The position numbers and the translations under genes are program-made. DNA of 64,000 bases from Flavivirga aquatica. Its GTDB lineage: Bacteria > Bacteroidota > Bacteroidia > Flavobacteriales > Flavobacteriaceae. The stretch lies in assembly GCF_001747085.1 (NCBI RefSeq), contig NZ_MDJD01000028.1, positions 124,001 through 188,000 on the forward strand, written 5' to 3'. Each line of letters opens with the position of its first letter. The first letter of the stretch is position 1. Of this stretch, positions 1 through 10,800 are shown one piece after another. The notes beneath the pieces are model-generated. The model was not told where the DNA came from. It saw nothing but the letters and a program-made list of their open reading frames with translations, and ran no database searches.

Positions 1-157
1 CAATTGCAAATCTATAGCTTATATCTAAAGGGTTACATATTGTTGTTTGTTTAATAGGGGAAACCTCAATTGTTTTTTTAAGACCTTTTTGGCAACTATT
101 AAAAACGAATAATATTAAGATTAAATAAGGAATGTTTTTATAAGTTGTTTTTTTCAT
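1..157 (-). CDS. Secreted lipoprotein, N-terminal 52 residues only (cut by window edge)
   Basis: The minus-strand frame opens with ATG at 157 and runs off the left edge. The first 22 residues form a lipoprotein signal peptide ending in the lipobox FNSC, so the product should be exported and lipid-anchored. The following segment contains CNPLDISYRF near residues 41-50. That phrase recalls the start of the mature domain in GH43-like glycosidases of polysaccharide loci, but the catalytic part lies outside the window, so this is a suggestion only. It is read in the same direction as the sulfatase remnant and the lyase/hydrolase pair upstream of it, and probably belongs to the same locus. Confidence 0.6.
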   Translation of the reverse strand, partial: MKKTTYKNIPYLILILFVFNSCQKGLKKTIEVSPIKQTTICNPLDISYRFAI

Positions 158-227
158 AAGATGTAATATATTTAAGATTACTAGTATGGTTTCTGATTTA
201 ATATGGGATTATATCACTGTATCTTTT

Positions 228-579
228 TTATTGAAACCAAGGGTCGTTTGTTTTTTCTAAGAGTTTTGTTAATTCTAAAAGTAATTTTTGGGCTAATTCG
301 GGTTTATCTTTGATATCAATTTTATTGAGTTGATAAGGATCTTCTAGGCTATCGTAAATAAATGCTTCTTCAATGGTTGTAGCTTCTTTTTTATTCCATT
401 GATTTTTGTTTTCTTTTAAGCAAAGTGAATATCTGTCTGTTAAAACGCTTCGTGATTAAGTTGATCTGGGAAAATTATTAGGATATTAGTTTTTTTTCTA
501 TTGTTACTTCCTTTTGTTTTTGCTTACAACTTATGGTTACAAGATTTAGAACCCCTATATAGAAAGCGATCTTTTTCAT
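228..579 (-). pseudogene. Sulfatase (S1-type) pseudogene with a large internal deletion
   Basis: The reading frame from ATG 579 gives a lipoprotein signal (lipobox TISC) followed by KKTNILIIFPDQLNHEAF, the usual N-terminus of a formylglycine sulfatase, where the Asp after Pro helps bind calcium. It then stops at 442-440. In another frame, 459-228 encodes LTDRYSLCL, then IYDSLEDPYQLNKI and a final EKTNDPWFQ, which is the usual C-terminal region of the same family. Roughly 350 residues are missing between the two, including the C/S-x-P/A-x-R active site, and the two ends are out of frame. The product cannot be a working sulfatase. A frameshifted gene of normal length is excluded because the two ends lie next to each other around 440-451. 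Confidence 0.8.
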
Positions 580-674
580 GTGTTTATATTTCGTTTTTTA
601 TTATCAAGTATTACATTATTATTTTCTTGAATATCAAAATTTTAGTATGTATGTTCCATGCCTGTACAATTAAA

Positions 675-2225
675 TTAAATGTTATTTTTTAATTTTTTTA
701 TCCATTTAGGTAATTTGTCTAAACGTAATTTTAATTGTTCTTCAAACAATGATTCTGGTGTAACAGGTTTCCCTAAGCTTTCAATAATTTGAACTTCATC
801 TTTTTTAAAGGTTGTTCCTGCACCATGAAAACCTACAATAATAGGAGGAACTATTCTCCAATACCAAGTACCTGTTGCTATAAACCGAAAGTCTTTTTCG
901 GCTATATCTGTTTCGTTAAAGTTCCATAAAACGAGATAACGTCCATGATTAGGTAAATTTTGTCTTGCACCACCTGCTCTTCCTTGAAAAAAACCACCTT
1001 CAACATTATCGAATAAGGTGCAGCGTGGTTGAGAAGCATGGGATTCAAAGCAAGTGTGCGAAGCATATTTAGATCTCCATATTACAGTACCAGTTGCTCC
1101 TCCATCTACTCCTATGGAATGATGCATACCTGCGATATCGTTAATATTAGCCATAAGTATACCTGTAGATCTTGAGGCATGAATGGCACTATGACCAAGG
1201 TTTCCTTTTATAGTAATATTTAATGCTGTACATGCTGACGATGATGAAAAGCTAGCACTGTTATTAACATTTTTAAAGGTACAATCTTTAATCCAAGAGT
1301 TAACTGCTTTCGAGATACTTAAAATACTCCAACCACTATCATCTTGAGCAGATCTGTGATGTACAAATTTTTTTAACCAATTGCCTTCAAAAGTGATATT
1401 TTCAAAACCTACATGGTTTACGTGCTCAAAACTAGTAAGACTCCAATTATGTTTAGCTTGAATATTATAATGGATAGGTTCTACAAAGGAAATCTTATTT
1501 CCATCGATATGAGCTACTTGATGGTGTTCATTAACTTTTACGCCTTCATTAATTATTGATTTCCATGCTAGATCTGGTGTTAGAGGTTGGATGTCCTGTT
1601 CTACAATATCGATACTATTATTTAATACTTTTAAAATAACCCAATCTCCTTTTTTTATTTTTGAAGCGTTTTTAACTTTAATGCTATAGGTTTCCCTTTT
1701 CGTATTGGAAATAATATTGGTTAAGAATCTGTTTTTTTTATTTGTTGTTACTTTTATAGCGCTAGGACAGGTCCAGAATTTAGTTGGATCTGTTGGGGGT
1801 AAATCTTTTTCAAAAAACAATATGGTGTTTTTTCTATCTTCTCCTCTAAAAATGATTTTTGAAGATGAAATTGTAATGATACTTTTATTATCCTTTTGGG
1901 TATTAATAAGGTATTTACCTTTAGGGAAATAAATGATGCCTTCTCCATTTTTTGTAGCAGCTTTAATAGCTTTATTTATAGCGTCTTTGTCTGATATTTT
2001 ATCATTGGGTATTGCTCCAAATGTTGTAACATCAAATATTTTATATTTAAGATGAGGTATGTTTACTTCACTGTATTTATAACCTGCGTATGAGAAATCG
2101 GGTAATATAGGTTCTATATTATTTTTTTTTGCTGTTTTAAAGTTTTCCCAGACCTCACTTTGTTGTGATTTACAGTTTATGGATAATAATAAAACAATTG
2201 ATAAGGTTATTGATTTTAAATGCAT
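675..2225 (-). CDS. Pectate-lyase-fold lipoprotein with DUF4955-type C-terminus (putative polysaccharide lyase)
   Basis: The 516-residue product starts with a lipoprotein signal (Cys18, LSINC), so it is probably exported and anchored. Residues about 65-105 (VTTFGAIPNDKISDKDAINKA, then IIYFPKGKYLI) are the classic start of the pectate-lyase superfamily right-handed beta-helix. The C-terminal end resembles DUF4955. The function of DUF4955 proteins is not established to my knowledge. Here the gene is translationally coupled to a GH88 unsaturated-uronyl hydrolase: its ATG shares one base with the GH88 stop (TAATG). KduI and KduD, which process the products of lyase cleavage, are in the same locus. 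I infer a lyase or a beta-helix hydrolase acting on a uronic-acid polymer. Confidence 0.75.
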   Translation of the reverse strand: MHLKSITLSIVLLLSINCKSQQSEVWENFKTAKKNNIEPILPDFSYAGYKYSEVNIPHLKYKIFDVTTFGAIPNDKISDKDAINKAIKAATKNGEGIIYFPKGKYLINTQKDNKSIITISSSKIIFRGEDRKNTILFFEKDLPPTDPTKFWTCPSAIKVTTNKKNRFLTNIISNTKRETYSIKVKNASKIKKGDWVILKVLNNSIDIVEQDIQPLTPDLAWKSIINEGVKVNEHHQVAHIDGNKISFVEPIHYNIQAKHNWSLTSFEHVNHVGFENITFEGNWLKKFVHHRSAQDDSGWSILSISKAVNSWIKDCTFKNVNNSASFSSSSACTALNITIKGNLGHSAIHASRSTGILMANINDIAGMHHSIGVDGGATGTVIWRSKYASHTCFESHASQPRCTLFDNVEGGFFQGRAGGARQNLPNHGRYLVLWNFNETDIAEKDFRFIATGTWYWRIVPPIIVGFHGAGTTFKKDEVQIIESLGKPVTPESLFEEQLKLRLDKLPKWIKKLKNNI

Positions 2226-3427
2226 TAATTATTTTTTAATGATTTGTATCTAAGTAATGCTTCCAGGTAATAATAGTCTGCATAATTTAAAGGAACATCT
2301 ATTTCATTATTATGAGGAATACTTCCAACACTATGTTTTAGTATAAAATTATTGTTTTCACCTAGTTTAGCTGTATATGTTTCCGACCCTAGAGAATTCA
2401 TCATTTTTTCTATAGCTGAATCGTATGATTTTTGAGAATAATTATTCAACTCAATAAGTGCTGAAACAGTTATAGCTGCTGCTGAAACATCTCTAGGTTC
2501 ATTAGGGATATTAGGTGCATTATAGTCCCAATACGGGATTCTATCTTCGGGAGTACCTTTATAGTTAATAATGTAATTGGCTATTTTTTCTGCTTGACTT
2601 AAATAGGTAACATCTTTTGTGTATCTGTAACATACAGTATATCCATAAAGCCCCCAAGCTTGTCCTCTTGCCCAAGAACTTTCGTCTGCGAATCCTTGAG
2701 CTGTTTGCTTGCTTCTTACTTCTCCTGTTTTTGGATCGTAATCGACCACATGATAAGAACTATTATCTGTTCTAAAATGATTTTTTAATGTATTATTAGC
2801 ATGTATTATTGCAGCTTTTTCATATTTTAAATTGCCAGTGATTTTTGAGGCTTTAAAAAGTAGTTCTAAGTTCATCATATTGTCTACAATAACTGGAAAT
2901 CTCCAATTTCTTTGTGCTTGCCAACCTTTATCCACATCCCAACTTTTAATACATCCAACATTGGGATTGAAACGTGTTAGTAAAGAATCGGCTGCGGTTA
3001 TCATTACATTTTTGAATGCTTCATTTTTTGTTAGTTTATAACCATTGCCATAAGACGTATTAAAAATAAACCCTAAATCATGATTCGTAGTAAGGTTTTT
3101 ATGACTTTCAAATTGAGACTGAAATTTTTCAGCTGCATTTTTCCATTTTTTATCTAGCGTGTAATTATATAAATACCAGCAACTACCAGGGAAAAAACCT
3201 TCTGTCCAATCAAACTTTTTATTGGTCCAATGTATTTCTCCATTGGTATTAATAGTTCTTGGGTTTCTGTTTGTTATTTCTGCTTTTTTTAATAAACCAG
3301 ATAGTTGCATTTTAGCTGCGTCTAAAGGTTTGTTTAAAGCATTTTCTTCATTATTAGTACTAGGTGCGTTTACACAAGAGAATATTAGGAATACTAATAT
3401 TATAAATAATGGTTTAAAGTTCTTCAT
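2225..3427 (-). CDS. GH88 unsaturated glucuronyl/galacturonyl hydrolase, lipoprotein
   Basis: GH88 enzymes hydrate the 4,5-double bond that a lyase leaves on the non-reducing uronic acid, and so release 5-keto-4-deoxyuronate. The 400-residue product shows the family's alpha/alpha-barrel signatures: HWTNKKFDWTEGFFPG, the catalytic Asp of NHDLGFIF (Asp117), the second Asp of VIVDNMMNLELLF (Asp182), RGQAWGLYGYT, and the C-terminal DVPLNYADYYYLEALLR. I chose the ATG at 3427, 20 codons inside the longest frame, because it puts a lipoprotein signal (MKNFKPLFIILVFLIFSC) at the N-terminus; the longer start at 3487 would bury it. It is co-transcribed with the downstream DUF4955 gene. Its unsaturated monosaccharide product feeds the KduI/KduD pair. 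Confidence 0.88.
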   Translation of the reverse strand: MKNFKPLFIILVFLIFSCVNAPSTNNEENALNKPLDAAKMQLSGLLKKAEITNRNPRTINTNGEIHWTNKKFDWTEGFFPGSCWYLYNYTLDKKWKNAAEKFQSQFESHKNLTTNHDLGFIFNTSYGNGYKLTKNEAFKNVMITAADSLLTRFNPNVGCIKSWDVDKGWQAQRNWRFPVIVDNMMNLELLFKASKITGNLKYEKAAIIHANNTLKNHFRTDNSSYHVVDYDPKTGEVRSKQTAQGFADESSWARGQAWGLYGYTVCYRYTKDVTYLSQAEKIANYIINYKGTPEDRIPYWDYNAPNIPNEPRDVSAAAITVSALIELNNYSQKSYDSAIEKMMNSLGSETYTAKLGENNNFILKHSVGSIPHNNEIDVPLNYADYYYLEALLRYKSLKNN

Positions 3428-3633
3428 TTTAAGGCTTACATTTTCAGTGTTTAGAAATTTTTTACTCCTGATCATTATTGAAATCACGTATTTTAATTAT
3501 TAAGTTTTTTAGTAACGGTACTTAGTATTCTATAATACATTTCACTATTTTAATAGTATTTATATTATGAGAATTAAAGAAGCATTTACTTTAATTTAGA
3601 TATGTAAATTTCTATATATGATGCGCAATTATA

Positions 3634-3667
3634 GGGTAAGATCTATTTGAATTTAGGGGGTAAATTA
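3634..3667 (-). promoter_or_regulatory. Candidate operator upstream of the GH88-DUF4955 operon
   Basis: The 13-mer AGGGGGTAAATTA (3655-3667 on the plus strand) also occurs exactly at 16062-16074, upstream of susC. A weaker copy of its core, GGGTAA, lies 24 bases away at 3634-3639. At the susC site GGGTTA lies 25 bases from the 13-mer's GGGTAA core. Shared direct repeats ahead of two units of one locus fit binding by the hybrid sensor regulator encoded between them. The assignment is inference. Confidence 0.45.
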
Positions 3668-3694
3668 TGCTTTTAAGCCTGTAATATGCTGGTT

Positions 3695-6600
3695 TTAATC
3701 TGATTTAGTTCTTTGTTTTTGATTTTGTTTTCTATACAGAGAAGGTGTTTGGTTAAATGTGTTTTTAAAGCATTTTCTAAAATATTTTAAGTCATTAAAA
3801 CCAATATCGTATGCGATGTCTGAAATTGTCATATTAGTTTGAGAAAGTAGTTGACTGGCTTTTTTTAATCTTATTGATCTTATAAATTCTGAAATAGATT
3901 GCCCTGTTAATACTTTTATTTTTCTGTATAATACAGACTGGCTCATATACATTTTTTCAATAAAACTGTTAACATTAAATTCTGTATTTGAAAGGTTTTC
4001 TTCAACAATTTTCATTGCTTTTTTTAAGAAAACTTCATCTGTAGAAACTACAGTAATTTCCTTTGGTTCCAAAAGAATGTCTTTTTTATATTTATCTATT
4101 AATGATTTTCTTGATTTTAAAATATTATTAACTTGTAATTTTAATGTTTCTCCATCAAAAGGTTTTGTTAGATAAACATCGGCACCCGTTTCGTAGCCAA
4201 TTTTTTGAACTTTAGATGATGTTCTTGCTGTTAATAATAATACAGGTATATGACTTGTTCTAATATCTGATTTAATTTTAGTACACATTTCAATACCATT
4301 CATTTTTGGCATCATAACATCACTAATTATAACATCTATTGGGTTATATTGAGCAGATTGTATACCTGTTTCACCATTTTCTGCTTCAAAAACATTAAAA
4401 TGCTTATCAAAGATACTTTTAATGAATTTTCTTACTTCAATATTATCTTCAACTAATAAAATGGATGGTAATGAATCATCAAACCTTATTTGTTTAGTAT
4501 TAATTTCTTCTCTTATCCAACCAGATTTGATATCAGCTACTTCATCATAATTTAATAAGTCACTTTCTGTATAATCTTCTAGAATGATTTCTTCTGGTGA
4601 TAAATGAGAGTTTCCTAGTGGCAATAATAAAGTAAAAGAGGAGCCTTTTCCTAATTGACTTTCTGCGTAAATTTTTCCGTGATGAAGCTCTACAATATCT
4701 TTAGCTAAAGCGAGTCCAACTCCAGTTCCAGATCTTACTTCGTTTTGTTGCCCTAATTGGAAATATCTATCAAAAACAAACTCTAAATCGTCTTTAGAAA
4801 TGCCTTTTCCACTGTCTTTGATTTCTATTTTAACATTTTTGGTCGATGTGTTGGTCGATATTTTTATGATAATTTCACCATTTTTTGGAGTGAATTTGAA
4901 GGCATTTGATAAAATATTTAGAATGACCTTTTTCATTTCAATTTTGTCAAACCAAGTATCAATGACAGTTTCCGAAGATTCTAAAGTATATTGTATATTT
5001 CTATCTTGAGCTAATTCATTAAATGATAATTTAATATTTTTTATAAAGGTTACGATGTCATATTTAGAGGTATGTAAATGTAATTTACCAGCTTCACTCT
5101 TTCTAAAATCTAAAAGTTGATTTATTAATTGTAAAAGAATACTAGCATTCCTATACATATCTGTGAGTTGATTTTGTACATATGTATTCCCTGCTTTATC
5201 ATTAATCATTTTTTTTAATGGTCCAATAATTAAAGTTAACGGTGTTCTAAAATCATGGGAAATATTAGTGAATAATTGGAGCTTTAATCTATTCACTTCT
5301 TCCATATGCTCTTTATCTAATCGTTCTTGTTTTAATTCATTACGATCTTGAATTCTTAAAAGTGTGTATCGTCTAATAAACCAGAAAAGTGTTAATGATA
5401 GTATGACGTAAATAAGGAAAGCCCACCATGTTTTCCAATAAGGAGGTAATATTGTTAAATGAATTGAGCGTCCATCTTCATTCCATATACCATCGCTATT
5501 TGATGCTTTTATTTTAAAGGTGTAGCTGCCAGGGTTTAAGTTAGTGTAAATTGCTGTATTATTATTTCCTATGAAATTCCAATCCAAATCGAAACCATCC
5601 AATTTATAGGCGTATTGATTTTTATTTGGTTGAGAATAACTTAATGCGACAAAATTGAAACTAAAATCATTTTCATTATGTTTAAGCTTTATAGATTTTA
5701 AAGAGTCCGTAACAATTTTAAAGGGTTTGTTTCTAACATGAAAAGAGGTTATAGCTATTGGAGGAATAAATGCGTCTTTCTTAATTTCATTAGGATTAAA
5801 AACAGTAAATCCATTTGTGCCTCCAAATATTAAGTCATTATTTTTTGTTTTTAAATATGCTCCATAGTTAAACTCATTTCCTTGAAGGCCATCTGTTTCT
5901 TCAAAATTTTTAAACTGTTTTGTGTCTAAATTTAATCTACTTAAGCCTTTATTAGTACTTAGCCATATATTGTTGTTATCATCTGGTAAAATAGCATATA
6001 TAACTTCGTTAGAAAGGCCATTTTGTAAGCTATATCTAGTACTTTCTTTTGTTGTAGTATTGTAATTATATAAGCCATCACCTTCGGTACCAATCCATAA
6101 ACTGTTTTGAGATTCTTGATATATGCTTATAACTGGGTTTAAAGTGAAAGCGTTTTTTGTATTATCTCTAAAATTAATTGTACTTGTTTTTTTAGTTTTA
6201 ATATCTATTTGAGTGAGGCCATTTTCGCTTCCTATAAATAATAAATTTTTAGTTTGAGATTTTAGAATTTTATAAATGAAGTTTCCTAAAAAATTTTCAG
6301 GATCTTTTATTCGTGAGAATGAATTAGTATTTCTATTATAATAATTTAAACCACCTTCGTTGGTGCCAATCCAAATATTAAAGTTATGGTCTTCTGTTAA
6401 TGTTGTAATTTTATTGTCACTAATACTGGTACTATCATTAGGTTTGTTTTTATATATCTTAAAAGTTTTAGAGTTTTTGTTAATTATAATTTGATTTAAA
6501 CCACCACCATGAGTACCTACCCAAAAATTACCTTTATAATCTTCAATTATGGCTTTAACATTATTAGCACTTAGACTATTTGTATTTTTAGGGTTGTGCT

Positions 6601-7810
6601 TGTAGTAGGTGTATGTTCCATTTTTTTTGTCATAAAAATTAATTCCCCCGCCTTCTGTTCCAATCCATAAGTTTTCTTTTTCGTCTTCAACGATCGAACT
6701 AACTATTCTATAGTTTAAATTTTTTGTACTATAACCTACCGAAAATGTAGTAAAGTCATTTGAGCTTTTGTCATAATAGCTAATGCCACCTGCCCATGTA
6801 CCAATCCATAAATCTCCTCTAGAGTCTTCAATAACTTTATAAATAGAATTTTGAGTTAAACTTTTTGGGTTAGTTATATCATGCTCATATTTATAAAAAA
6901 ACTTGTTTTTTTGATCTAGTTTGCATAAACCATTATATGAGCCAATCCATAAATGACCTTCTTTATCTTCGCATATTGTTCTAACGGAACTTGTAATTAT
7001 TGTTTTAGAGTTTAATTTAAAATCTTCAAAGGCAATAGTTTTAGGGTTAAAAAAGGCCAATCCATTATTATAACCTAACCAAATTTTACCATTAGAATCT
7101 TCAAATAGGGCAGTGGTATTATTTTTTGTTAGCGTTGGTGTGGCATTATTAGGGTAGCTAATATGTTTAAAGCTATTTTTTGTTGGATTATAAATATCTA
7201 TGCTTTCGTTTGTACTTATCCATAAATTTTTATTGGATGTTATTAATACACGCCTTATTTCGTTAGAACTTATACTATTTGGGTTATTTTTATTATGTTT
7301 AAATGTAAGTACATTATTGGTTTTAATATTGAATTTGTCCAAGCCTTGGTTAGTTGCAATCCATAAGAATGTTGAATCTTGTACTTTTATATCCCAGATT
7401 TCTCCATTATAAAACTGTTTTGTTAGATTAGATTTTTTTACACGTACAAAATTATTGTTTTCAGGAACATATTTGTTTAATCCTTTTTTAGTACCTATCC
7501 ATACTGTATTGTACTTGTCTTTAACGAGTTCTGTTATCCAATTGTTACTAATACTATTTAAATCTTCAGAATTGTAGTTGTAATTTTTAAATGTGTTTCC
7601 ATCAAATTTATTTAATCCGTACCTAGTTCCAAACCACATAAAACCATGATTATCTTGAAGTATACTTAATACAGAACGTTGTGAGAGTCCATCTTTTGTA
7701 GAGTAGTTTTTAAACTTTAAATTATTATAAGTATTATTAATGTTTTGAGTATATGCTAAAACAGTATTAAATATTATTAATAGACTTATAACTACTTTTT
7801 TAAACGTCAT
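3695..7810 (-). CDS. Hybrid two-component system sensor/regulator (HTCS, one-component fusion)
   Basis: This 1371-residue protein combines all parts of a two-component system, as usual in Bacteroidota polysaccharide loci. A signal segment (1-21) is followed by a periplasmic double propeller with repeated IWIGT..GG motifs (about 30-690), a Y_Y_Y domain (about 720-785), and one membrane helix near 795-815. Then come a histidine kinase with NISHDFRTPL (His852) and an ATPase domain with GTGVGLALAKDIV, a receiver with phospho-acceptor Asp1164 (ISDVMMPKMNG), and a C-terminal AraC-type helix-turn-helix ending near 1365. It should sense an oligosaccharide in the periplasm and activate the neighbouring import and degradation genes. 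All key residues appear intact. Confidence 0.95.
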   Translation of the reverse strand: MTFKKVVISLLIIFNTVLAYTQNINNTYNNLKFKNYSTKDGLSQRSVLSILQDNHGFMWFGTRYGLNKFDGNTFKNYNYNSEDLNSISNNWITELVKDKYNTVWIGTKKGLNKYVPENNNFVRVKKSNLTKQFYNGEIWDIKVQDSTFLWIATNQGLDKFNIKTNNVLTFKHNKNNPNSISSNEIRRVLITSNKNLWISTNESIDIYNPTKNSFKHISYPNNATPTLTKNNTTALFEDSNGKIWLGYNNGLAFFNPKTIAFEDFKLNSKTIITSSVRTICEDKEGHLWIGSYNGLCKLDQKNKFFYKYEHDITNPKSLTQNSIYKVIEDSRGDLWIGTWAGGISYYDKSSNDFTTFSVGYSTKNLNYRIVSSIVEDEKENLWIGTEGGGINFYDKKNGTYTYYKHNPKNTNSLSANNVKAIIEDYKGNFWVGTHGGGLNQIIINKNSKTFKIYKNKPNDSTSISDNKITTLTEDHNFNIWIGTNEGGLNYYNRNTNSFSRIKDPENFLGNFIYKILKSQTKNLLFIGSENGLTQIDIKTKKTSTINFRDNTKNAFTLNPVISIYQESQNSLWIGTEGDGLYNYNTTTKESTRYSLQNGLSNEVIYAILPDDNNNIWLSTNKGLSRLNLDTKQFKNFEETDGLQGNEFNYGAYLKTKNNDLIFGGTNGFTVFNPNEIKKDAFIPPIAITSFHVRNKPFKIVTDSLKSIKLKHNENDFSFNFVALSYSQPNKNQYAYKLDGFDLDWNFIGNNNTAIYTNLNPGSYTFKIKASNSDGIWNEDGRSIHLTILPPYWKTWWAFLIYVILSLTLFWFIRRYTLLRIQDRNELKQERLDKEHMEEVNRLKLQLFTNISHDFRTPLTLIIGPLKKMINDKAGNTYVQNQLTDMYRNASILLQLINQLLDFRKSEAGKLHLHTSKYDIVTFIKNIKLSFNELAQDRNIQYTLESSETVIDTWFDKIEMKKVILNILSNAFKFTPKNGEIIIKISTNTSTKNVKIEIKDSGKGISKDDLEFVFDRYFQLGQQNEVRSGTGVGLALAKDIVELHHGKIYAESQLGKGSSFTLLLPLGNSHLSPEEIILEDYTESDLLNYDEVADIKSGWIREEINTKQIRFDDSLPSILLVEDNIEVRKFIKSIFDKHFNVFEAENGETGIQSAQYNPIDVIISDVMMPKMNGIEMCTKIKSDIRTSHIPVLLLTARTSSKVQKIGYETGADVYLTKPFDGETLKLQVNNILKSRKSLIDKYKKDILLEPKEITVVSTDEVFLKKAMKIVEENLSNTEFNVNSFIEKMYMSQSVLYRKIKVLTGQSISEFIRSIRLKKASQLLSQTNMTISDIAYDIGFNDLKYFRKCFKNTFNQTPSLYRKQNQKQRTKSD

Positions 7811-7890
7811 TTAATCTTTTGTTTGTTAAGAGTACAATCCATATACAATTTGCAGAGTATGATTTTTATAAACTAATTGTATTGAGTACG

Positions 7891-10800
7891 TTATTTGTTT
7901 GAAAAAGTAAAGGCATTATGAATACTATTATTATTTATTACTATAATTTTATTACCAAAAGCGGTTTTTACTTTAATTATATTACGGACATCTTTGTCTG
8001 CATAAAACCCAGATTTTGCATTAGGTAAATAAGAGAATGCGCCATTTGGTTGACCTAATAATAAGGCTCCTATCCCTGCATCTGCTCTAGTTGTTTCAAT
8101 TTCTGATTGATGATTATTGCCAGCTAATAGAAGGTCTTTTATACCGTCATTATTAAAATCATCAAATAAAATACTATTTATAATAGATTTTTGGGCTTCC
8201 ATAGGGAATGGAGAAAAAGAAAACTTATTTTTTCCATTGTTTAAGAATATGCCCGATTTAAATTGATTGACTTCATAATTTATAGCTGTTTTTAATGCAG
8301 AGCCAATAATGCTGCTTAAATCTTTATTTGCAAATTCTTGATAAGATTTTATTTTGTTAGCTAAAGCAGGTATTTGTTGTGCTGTACAACTTTTACCTCT
8401 AACAGGTACTTCTTTGCCTTTATAGTATTTAGCAAGAAGAATATCTTGAGTGCCATTAAAATCAAAATCGTTCACATATATTTTGAATGGTTTTTCAATA
8501 GAAGCCTTGTGGTTATAATTTAAACCTAAGTTACCTGCTACAATGTCTTTATCTCCATCGTTATCAATATCTTCAATCAATAATTTATTCCACCAACCTT
8601 TTATTTTAGATAAATGGTTATACTTTTCTAATGGTATTAATTTTCCATTGTCGTTTGTGAATACTTCAATACCCATCCATTCGCCTGTAACTATTAAGTC
8701 TAAGTCATTATCTTGATCAATATCTGTCCATTTGGCATCTGTAACCATGCCTATAAGCTCTAGTTTTGGAGCTAATGATTGTGTTTTAATTTTTAGTGTT
8801 CCATTTTCATTTATTAAAAGATGACTTTTAGGAGCATATGGGTATTTACCAGGAATAACTCGACCACCAACAAAAAGGTCTATATCTCCATCACCATCAT
8901 AATCTGCAGGAGAAACAATAGAACCTGATGTAGAAAATTTAGGAACACAGGTTGTACATTTTTTTAATATGCCATTTCCGTTATTTATATAAATTCGGTC
9001 TTGTAATTCTGGAGCTTGGGGATAAAACTCGTAACTCCCACTTACTACGTATAAATCTTTATCTCCATCATTATCAAAATCAAAAAAAGAGGCACTTATA
9101 TCTTCATAAACCCGATCAGATTCAAAATCAGGAATTGTGATTTTTGTGTATGTACCCAACGAATTAGCTATTAAAAGTTGTCCAGATTGAGAAAAACCTC
9201 CTCCTAAGTATAAATCGTCTAAACCATCTTTATTTAAATCACATTTTGCTATAGCTGGTCCTAATTGAGATAGCTTATGAGGTAGTAATAATTGTATATT
9301 ATAATCGTTAAAAACACTGTCGGTATGTTTGTAGTTAAAAACAGTTTCTTTAAAGATTGTTTTTTTGTCTTTATTTTGAACTAATGCAGGTTTGGCTTCA
9401 GAATAATTAACCGTTATAACTTGATTGGATGCAATATCCTTTAGTTGTTGAAATTTACCATCGGGCCATATAATAGTAACTTTTTTTATCTTTTTTTTAT
9501 CACCTAAACCAAAGTGTAATTTATTGGTTATCGAAGATAGATATCCTCTAGAGTTTATTAATTGTCGGGTTTGTATTTTACCGTTTTCAAAATGTAAATT
9601 TACCTTAGTACCAACAGCAAATTTATTGTTTGTACTACCTTTAAATTGAAACTGTAAAAAATTACCTTTATTTAATTCTGTAGCATTGTTTTTTAAAATG
9701 GTGGCTTCATCATTAATGTTATTCGTGATTATTTCCAAATCACCATCATTATCTAAATCGGAATAAACAGCTCCATTTGAAAAAGTAGGTTTCATATTGC
9801 TCCATGCATCAGATATTTTTGTAAACGTTAAATCTCCATTATTTTTAAAAAAATAATTAGTCATTTTTTCTTGCGGTAACATTTGTGTATATTTTAAAAA
9901 CTCTTTAGAGTTAGGTTTTTTTCCTTTTGCTCTTATAGTTTTTAGTATAGCATTATTGGTGTCTTTGTCTAAAACGTCTCTATATATACCATTTGTTATA
10001 TAGACATCATTATAGCCATCTAAATCAAAGTCTGCTAATAGGGGAGACCAACTCCAATCGGTTTTGGCTACTCCAGCCATATTTGCTATTTCACTAAATG
10101 TTCCATTTTGGTTATTTAATTGAAGATTATTATGCATGTATTGGTAGTGGTATCCGTTTTTTACCATTTTCTCAAATTTTTCATTTGAGGTCATGGACAT
10201 GGTTGTTTTAGATCTTATATAATCTTCAGGACTCATATCAAGGGTTAGTACATCATATGCCCCATCATTGTTGATGTCTGCTACGTCTGCACCCATACTA
10301 TAAAAAGAGATATGTTTATATAGGTCATGACTTTTATCTGAAAAAGTGCCATTTTTATTATTGATATAAGTAAAGTCAGGCATGTTAAAATCATTACTAA
10401 CATAAATATCTAACCAACCATCGTTATTTAAATCTCCAATTTGTGCATTTAAACCAAAAGCAATTTCAGGTTTTATACCTGCTTTGGTAGAAATATCTAT
10501 AAACTTTCCATTACCATTATTTTGATATAATTTATCACTTCCTTTAGAGGTGTTATTTTTTTTGTTAAACTTTACTTGTTTTAAATCAATTATATTTTGG
10601 TCTCCTTTAGTTGCATTAGGTGTATTAACAACATATACATCTAAATCACCATCATTATCAAAATCAAAAAAAGTAGCATTTGTAGATCTGTTTTTATCTG
10701 CTAACCCATATTCTTCAGCTTTTTCTGAAAAAGTTAAATCTCCATTATTTATAAATAACATATTAGCATAAATATCATCCTCTTTATACCAACCAGCTCT

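Noticed and set aside
501-692. Open frame of 63 codons on the plus strand
   Set aside because: It lies opposite the sulfatase remnant start, is very AT-rich and has no recognisable features. It is a chance frame.
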